Origin: Clostridia bacterium
Lineage (GTDB): Bacteria; Bacillota; Clostridia; DUPQ01
Length of the DNA stretch: 8,083 nucleotides
Direction of reading: 5' to 3'
Assembly (NCBI GenBank): GCA_030592355.1
Contig: JAUVJE010000112.1
Location: 1-8,083 of the forward strand
In this document: piece by piece, positions 4,718-8,083 of the stretch
Layout: each line of letters starts with the position of its first letter
How positions within the stretch are numbered: the stretch's first letter is position 1
The notes under the pieces: model-generated
Told to the model about the DNA's origin: nothing
Databases searched by the model: none
What the model saw: the letters and a program-made list of their open reading frames with translations, nothing else
Made by a program: the position numbers and the translations under genes

Positions 4718-6681
4718 TTGGCATGAAAAAGCTAACGTTGGTGGGTCTTCACGACGATCGGCACAGAATTCTATCACGGCTTATGGAAATTGGAGCCGTA
4801 GATATTGTAGATGCCAAAATTGATGAAGAAGTTAGTGGTATTTTCTCAAAAGAATTAAAAAAAGATGATATTGCTGAGCTTGACAAAAAGCTTCATGTTC
4901 TAGAAACCGCGATATCCGTACTAAAGCCATATGATGAAAGAAAGAAACCTGTATTTAAAGTCAGAAAAGATATAAATCATCATGACTATATGGGCGTTGT
5001 GCTGAAAAGACATGATATTCTGGCAATTGCCCGGGAGATATGCGGCGTAAAGGATGAATTGGATACAACCAGATCCGGGATTAACAGAGATACTAATTCC
5101 ATAACAACCCTAAATTCTTGGTCAGCGCTTTCAATACCGTTGGAGACCGAGACAACGCGAAATACCATAGTAATAAACGGAATGCTTCCCGCGGCGGCGG
5201 ATGTTACATCAATACGTGAAAAAATCGAAATGGAAAAACTTGCCTGTGAATTGGAAATGACCGGACGCGACAGCGACCAGTCTTATCTTACCGTATACAT
5301 GCATGCCGATGATGAGTCTCCTTCGATGTTAATATTAAAACGCAATGGACTTGCCGTTATGTCTTTTTCAGGATACGAAGGCAGCGTAGAAGAAAATATT
5401 GAAAAGCTTCAAGATGGAATCAGTATCAAAGAAGCTGAAATTAATGCTATAGAAGACAAGTTGAGGGAAATGTCTCAAAATCTGGATAACATAGAAACGG
5501 TATTCGACTATTATTCGATCAGACGGGAAATATCAGTAACCGAAGGAGAGGTGGCCTCAGGCAAAAGAATATTTTTCCTTGAAGGCTGGATTCCGGCTCC
5601 ATTCGAAGAAAAATTAGAAAAGGAGCTTACGGAAAAGTGGATTGTGGACGTTTTTGTCCGGGAACCGCTGGAGGACGAAGAGATTCCGGTCATGGTGCAA
5701 AATGGATTTGTGGGAGATTCGGTGCAGGATATTACAGCAATGTATTCTTTGCCTTCATATCAGTCGGTTGACCCGAACCCGGTCATGGCTCCATTTTTCC
5801 TATTGTTTTTTGGGTTGATGCTTTCAGATGCAGGATACGGTTTGGTAATGGCCCTTGCAAGTGGAATTGTATATTTCTTTGTAAATGTAGAAGATACGAT
5901 GAAGCGTTTTATGAAAATGATGATGCTTGCAGGCATTGCAACTATGTTCTGGGGAGCGCTGTTCGGCAGCTGGTTCGGCAACCTGATACCGGTTTTGGCC
6001 GGCGACTTGAATATGAACCTGTCTTTGTGGTTCCAACCTGTTTTAGAACCGGAGTATATGCTCATGTGGTCGCTGTTTTTTGGAATCATTCATATTTATG
6101 TGGGACTGGGGTTGAAGGCGGCGAATTTGATAAAACAGAAAAAGTACTTCGCAGTACTGTTTGACGTGGTTTCATGGTATGTCTTTTTCACAGGCGCTAT
6201 TTTTCTGGTTATGCCAATGGTTCCGGGAATAAATATGGAATTAGCCAATATTTTAAATCCATATGGCATGAATATATTATTAATCGGCGGGGCAATGTTG
6301 TTTCTTACCCAGGGAAGAAAAAGCAAGAATATATTTGGAAAGATAATCGGAGGATTTGCCGCCCTATATAAGCTAATACAGTTCATGAGTGATATATTAT
6401 CTTACTCAAGGTTGCTTGCTCTTGGCTTGGCGACATCTGTAATAGCGAGCATAGTCAATGAGATGGGAGCCCAGGGGGGATTTACTATAATTGGTGTTAT
6501 AGTATTCATACTGGTATTTACCGTAGGGCATGGAATTAATTTTGCGCTGAATTCGCTGGGAGCATATGTGCATTCCAGTAGATTGCAGTACATAGAATTT
6601 TTTGATAAGTTTTTTGAGGGCGGGGGAAAACCCTTCCGGCCTTTTAGAAGAAATACAAAATATATAAGGATAAAGGATTAG
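4708..6681 (+). CDS. ntpI: V/A-type ATPase membrane subunit I (a subunit)
   Basis: A 657-residue protein, the usual length for bacterial subunit I. It is the stator of the ion channel: its N-terminal cytoplasmic half (about 1-345, with coiled coils near 60-80 and 225-265) contacts the peripheral stalks, and its C-terminal half spans the membrane and forms ion half-channels against the K ring. The second half begins with SYQSVDPNP (350-358) and the family block APFFLLFFGLMLSDAGYGL (361-379). The motif SDILSYSRLLALGLA places the essential channel arginine at R568. The C-terminus has HGINFALNSLGAYVHSSRLQ and EGGGKPFRPF. I accept the GTG at 4708: GGGAG (4697-4701) is six bases upstream, and MAIVGMKKLTLVGL is the usual beginning of the family; ATG 4723 has no ribosome binding site. 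It overlaps ntpF by ten bases, and ntpK follows eleven bases later. Confidence 0.96.
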   Translation: MAIVGMKKLTLVGLHDDRHRILSRLMEIGAVDIVDAKIDEEVSGIFSKELKKDDIAELDKKLHVLETAISVLKPYDERKKPVFKVRKDINHHDYMGVVLKRHDILAIAREICGVKDELDTTRSGINRDTNSITTLNSWSALSIPLETETTRNTIVINGMLPAAADVTSIREKIEMEKLACELEMTGRDSDQSYLTVYMHADDESPSMLILKRNGLAVMSFSGYEGSVEENIEKLQDGISIKEAEINAIEDKLREMSQNLDNIETVFDYYSIRREISVTEGEVASGKRIFFLEGWIPAPFEEKLEKELTEKWIVDVFVREPLEDEEIPVMVQNGFVGDSVQDITAMYSLPSYQSVDPNPVMAPFFLLFFGLMLSDAGYGLVMALASGIVYFFVNVEDTMKRFMKMMMLAGIATMFWGALFGSWFGNLIPVLAGDLNMNLSLWFQPVLEPEYMLMWSLFFGIIHIYVGLGLKAANLIKQKKYFAVLFDVVSWYVFFTGAIFLVMPMVPGINMELANILNPYGMNILLIGGAMLFLTQGRKSKNIFGKIIGGFAALYKLIQFMSDILSYSRLLALGLATSVIASIVNEMGAQGGFTIIGVIVFILVFTVGHGINFALNSLGAYVHSSRLQYIEFFDKFFEGGGKPFRPFRRNTKYIRIKD

Positions 6682-6691
6682 GAGGCACATA

Positions 6692-7150
6692 ATGTTTGAT
6701 GGAAATTTCTTTGCTATTTTAGGAGCGGCGTTGGCGTTTTTGCTTGCTGGCGCAGGTTCGGCAAAAGGCGTTTCAATAGCCGGTGAGGCAGCCAGCGGAG
6801 TGGTTGCGGAAGATAGCGATAAATTTGTTTCGGTAATGATTCTTGAGGCTCTTCCAAGCACGCAGGGCATATATGGGTTTGTAATAGCTTTTATGATAAT
6901 GGCTGCTATGGGCGACCCGGGAACAGTGATTTCGACAGCTAAAGGCCTTACTCTGCTGATAGCAGGATTACCTATAGGTATAGTCGGACTTTTTTCGGGA
7001 GTATACCAAGGCAGGGTAGGAGCAGCGAGCATAGGTATAATTGCGAAACGTTCCAGCGATCTGGTCAAAGGTATAATTCTGACGCTTATGGTTGAGTTAT
7101 TTGCTATTTTTGCATTGCTCATTTCCATACTGATGATCGGCAGGGTATAG
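6692..7150 (+). CDS. ntpK: V-type ATPase proteolipid subunit K, predicted Na+-binding
   Basis: A 152-residue protein with four transmembrane helices (about 5-30, 45-73, 85-112, 124-149), that is two fused c-type hairpins, with the ion-carrying acid only in the second. This makes it a V-type 16-kDa proteolipid rather than the 8-kDa F-type subunit. The copies form the rotor ring that carries ions past subunit I. Aligned by eye to Enterococcus hirae NtpK, all five side chains of its Na+ site are kept: L54, T57 and Q58 in LPSTQG (L61, T64, Q65 there), Q106 in FSGVYQG (Q110) and E135 in MVELFAI (E139). A Na+ rather than H+ enzyme is therefore likely. ATG 6692 is preceded by a perfect AGGAGG (6680-6685) that overlaps the ntpI stop; this strong site fits the high copy number of K in the complex. 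Confidence 0.96.
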   Translation: MFDGNFFAILGAALAFLLAGAGSAKGVSIAGEAASGVVAEDSDKFVSVMILEALPSTQGIYGFVIAFMIMAAMGDPGTVISTAKGLTLLIAGLPIGIVGLFSGVYQGRVGAASIGIIAKRSSDLVKGIILTLMVELFAIFALLISILMIGRV

Positions 7151-7155
7151 GAATT

Positions 7156-7749
7156 ATGTCGGGGATTGATAGAATAACAGCCAAAATACTCGACCAGGCA
7201 AAACTCCAGGCTGAAAACAGGGTTGATTATGCCAGGGAAACCGCTAAAAAGGCAGAAGCCGGTCTTAAGAAGCGATTTAACAGAACCATGGAGGCTGAGC
7301 GGATTAAAGCTGCCGAAGAAGGCGATGAAGCTGCAAAAAGAGTAATTGCCAACGTCATGCTTGAAGGCAGGAAGAAGAAACTTGCTGCCAGGCAGGATGC
7401 GGTTAATCTGGTCTTTGAAAAGGTTATAACTGAAATGACGGGGCTTCCTGAAAAGGATTATATTGAATTTTTGGCAGGTCTTGCCTTACCTGTGCTGAAA
7501 AAAGGTGAAAATGAGCTGATTCTGAATAACAGGGATAAAAATACAATAGGTATGAAACTATTAAAGATGCTCAAGGCGAAATCCCCTGATATGATGGTTG
7601 TTGTATCGGATGAATCAGTTCTATCAGCAGGTGGACTTGTTGTTAAGAACGGCAACATACAGACGAATTTAACCATGGAATCAATAATCCGCCTGGAACG
7701 GGAAAAATTGGAAACCGACGTAGTCGGCTTGATATTTGAAAGCGAGTAA
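7156..7749 (+). CDS. ntpE: V/A-type ATPase peripheral stalk subunit E
   Basis: A 197-residue soluble protein, typical for bacterial and archaeal subunit E. Residues 1-90 form a long charged helix (ITAKILDQAKLQAENRVDYA, then an Ala/Lys/Glu-rich stretch) that pairs with the G/H subunit. The remainder is the globular C-terminal domain, with PEKDYIEFLAGLALPVL, a strand-rich region ending in SAGGLVVKNGNIQTNLTME, and the closing RLEREKLETDVVGLIFESE, a pattern characteristic of the family (GG...G.i..nnt...rle.....l...i...lf). That domain binds the top of the A3B3 head. The ATG at 7156 lies five bases after the ntpK stop. Its Shine-Dalgarno is weak (AGGA 7149-7152, only three bases away), so translation probably depends on coupling to ntpK. 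Confidence 0.93.
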   Translation: MSGIDRITAKILDQAKLQAENRVDYARETAKKAEAGLKKRFNRTMEAERIKAAEEGDEAAKRVIANVMLEGRKKKLAARQDAVNLVFEKVITEMTGLPEKDYIEFLAGLALPVLKKGENELILNNRDKNTIGMKLLKMLKAKSPDMMVVVSDESVLSAGGLVVKNGNIQTNLTMESIIRLEREKLETDVVGLIFESE

Positions 7750-7751
7750 TT

Positions 7752-8083
7752 GTGTTACCTGAAACGAGATATACGTACTCTGTTGCAAGGGTGCGTGTCG
7801 CAGAACTGAATATGTTATCGCGTAGCAGAATTGAGCGCATGCTCGACTCCGACAGAGTTTCGGGTGCTGTAAGGGTATTGCATGAAGCAGGCTACCCTGA
7901 GAGCGGTGATTATGAAGAAATGCTCAGGGAAGAAACCACCAAGCTTTATAGGTATCTGAAAGAAATTAGTCCGGAACCTGAAATATTCAATATATTTTCT
8001 TACAGGTATGACAGCCATAATGTAAAAGTATTACTTAAAGCCGAACTTTCGGGGATGGATTATGAAGGACTGTTGGTTGACAA
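7752..8083 (+). CDS. ntpC: V/A-type ATPase subunit C (d subunit), N-terminal part
   Basis: The frame opens at GTG 7752, two bases after the ntpE stop, and runs without a stop off the right edge, so about 110 residues are seen of a protein normally near 330. An in-frame TGA at 7737-7739 rules out a more distant start; ATT 7749 is the only other candidate nearby. The translation contains the family features YTYSVARVRVAELNMLSRS at the N-terminus, a GAVRVLHEAGYPESGDYEE helix pair, and IFNIFSYRYDSHNVKVLLKA (family: 'f..kYDyhNlK.llKa'). Subunit C is a helical funnel that sits on the K ring and links it to the central rotor shaft. Shine-Dalgarno complementarity before the GTG is poor, suggesting coupling to ntpE. 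Position after E matches the ntp order F-I-K-E-C. Confidence 0.92.
   Translation, partial: MLPETRYTYSVARVRVAELNMLSRSRIERMLDSDRVSGAVRVLHEAGYPESGDYEEMLREETTKLYRYLKEISPEPEIFNIFSYRYDSHNVKVLLKAELSGMDYEGLLVD

Noticed and set aside
6406..7128. A 240-codon minus-strand frame opposite ntpI and ntpK
   Set aside because: It is the antisense shadow of two clear ATPase genes. Low-complexity Ile/Pro/Ala composition and no ribosome binding site support this.

Overview
The window looks like chromosomal DNA of an anaerobic low-to-moderate-GC Firmicute, probably a Clostridia member. The evidence is the gene content: a 2-oxoacid oxidoreductase subunit, a DUF975 membrane protein, a type III glutamine synthetase with an ANTAR-type leader, and a V/A-type ATPase operon in the Enterococcus ntp order. 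Ribosome binding sites are mostly AGGAGG-like. No species can be named from the sequence alone.

Layout. Bases 1-275 hold the C-terminal end of a 2-oxoacid:acceptor oxidoreductase gamma-type subunit (+), followed after one base by a DUF975 integral membrane protein (277-1041, +). Bases 1042-1550 contain no credible gene but are packed with inverted repeats: two hairpins (1045-1140), a bidirectional terminator (1181-1213), and a segment of about 330 nt (1222-1555) with nested long stems whose non-Watson-Crick pairs are all G-U when read as + strand RNA. I do not recognise that segment as any known RNA class; it is the most novel part of the window. On the minus strand, glnN (type III glutamine synthetase, 3644-1551) converges on it.

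The glnN leader (about 3774-3645, minus strand) has a near-consensus promoter, two small hairpins with six-base loops AATGGT and AATGGC (A at loop position 1, G at 4), and an intrinsic terminator that overlaps the second hairpin. This is the architecture of an ANTAR-protein antitermination target, so glnN is probably controlled by regulated readthrough in response to nitrogen. Upstream lies a short three-helix membrane protein (4220-3816, minus) with its own promoter, divergent from the ATPase operon.

From 4394 to the right edge runs a V-type ATPase operon (+): peripheral stalk subunit (G/H type, ntpF), membrane subunit I (ntpI), proteolipid K (ntpK), stalk subunit E (ntpE) and the start of subunit C/d (ntpC), cut off by the window end. 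The genes are tightly packed or overlapping behind one clear promoter (4325-4353). The catalytic subunits A and B are expected just beyond the window. The K subunit keeps all five side chains known to bind Na+ in Enterococcus hirae NtpK, so a sodium-translocating enzyme is likely.
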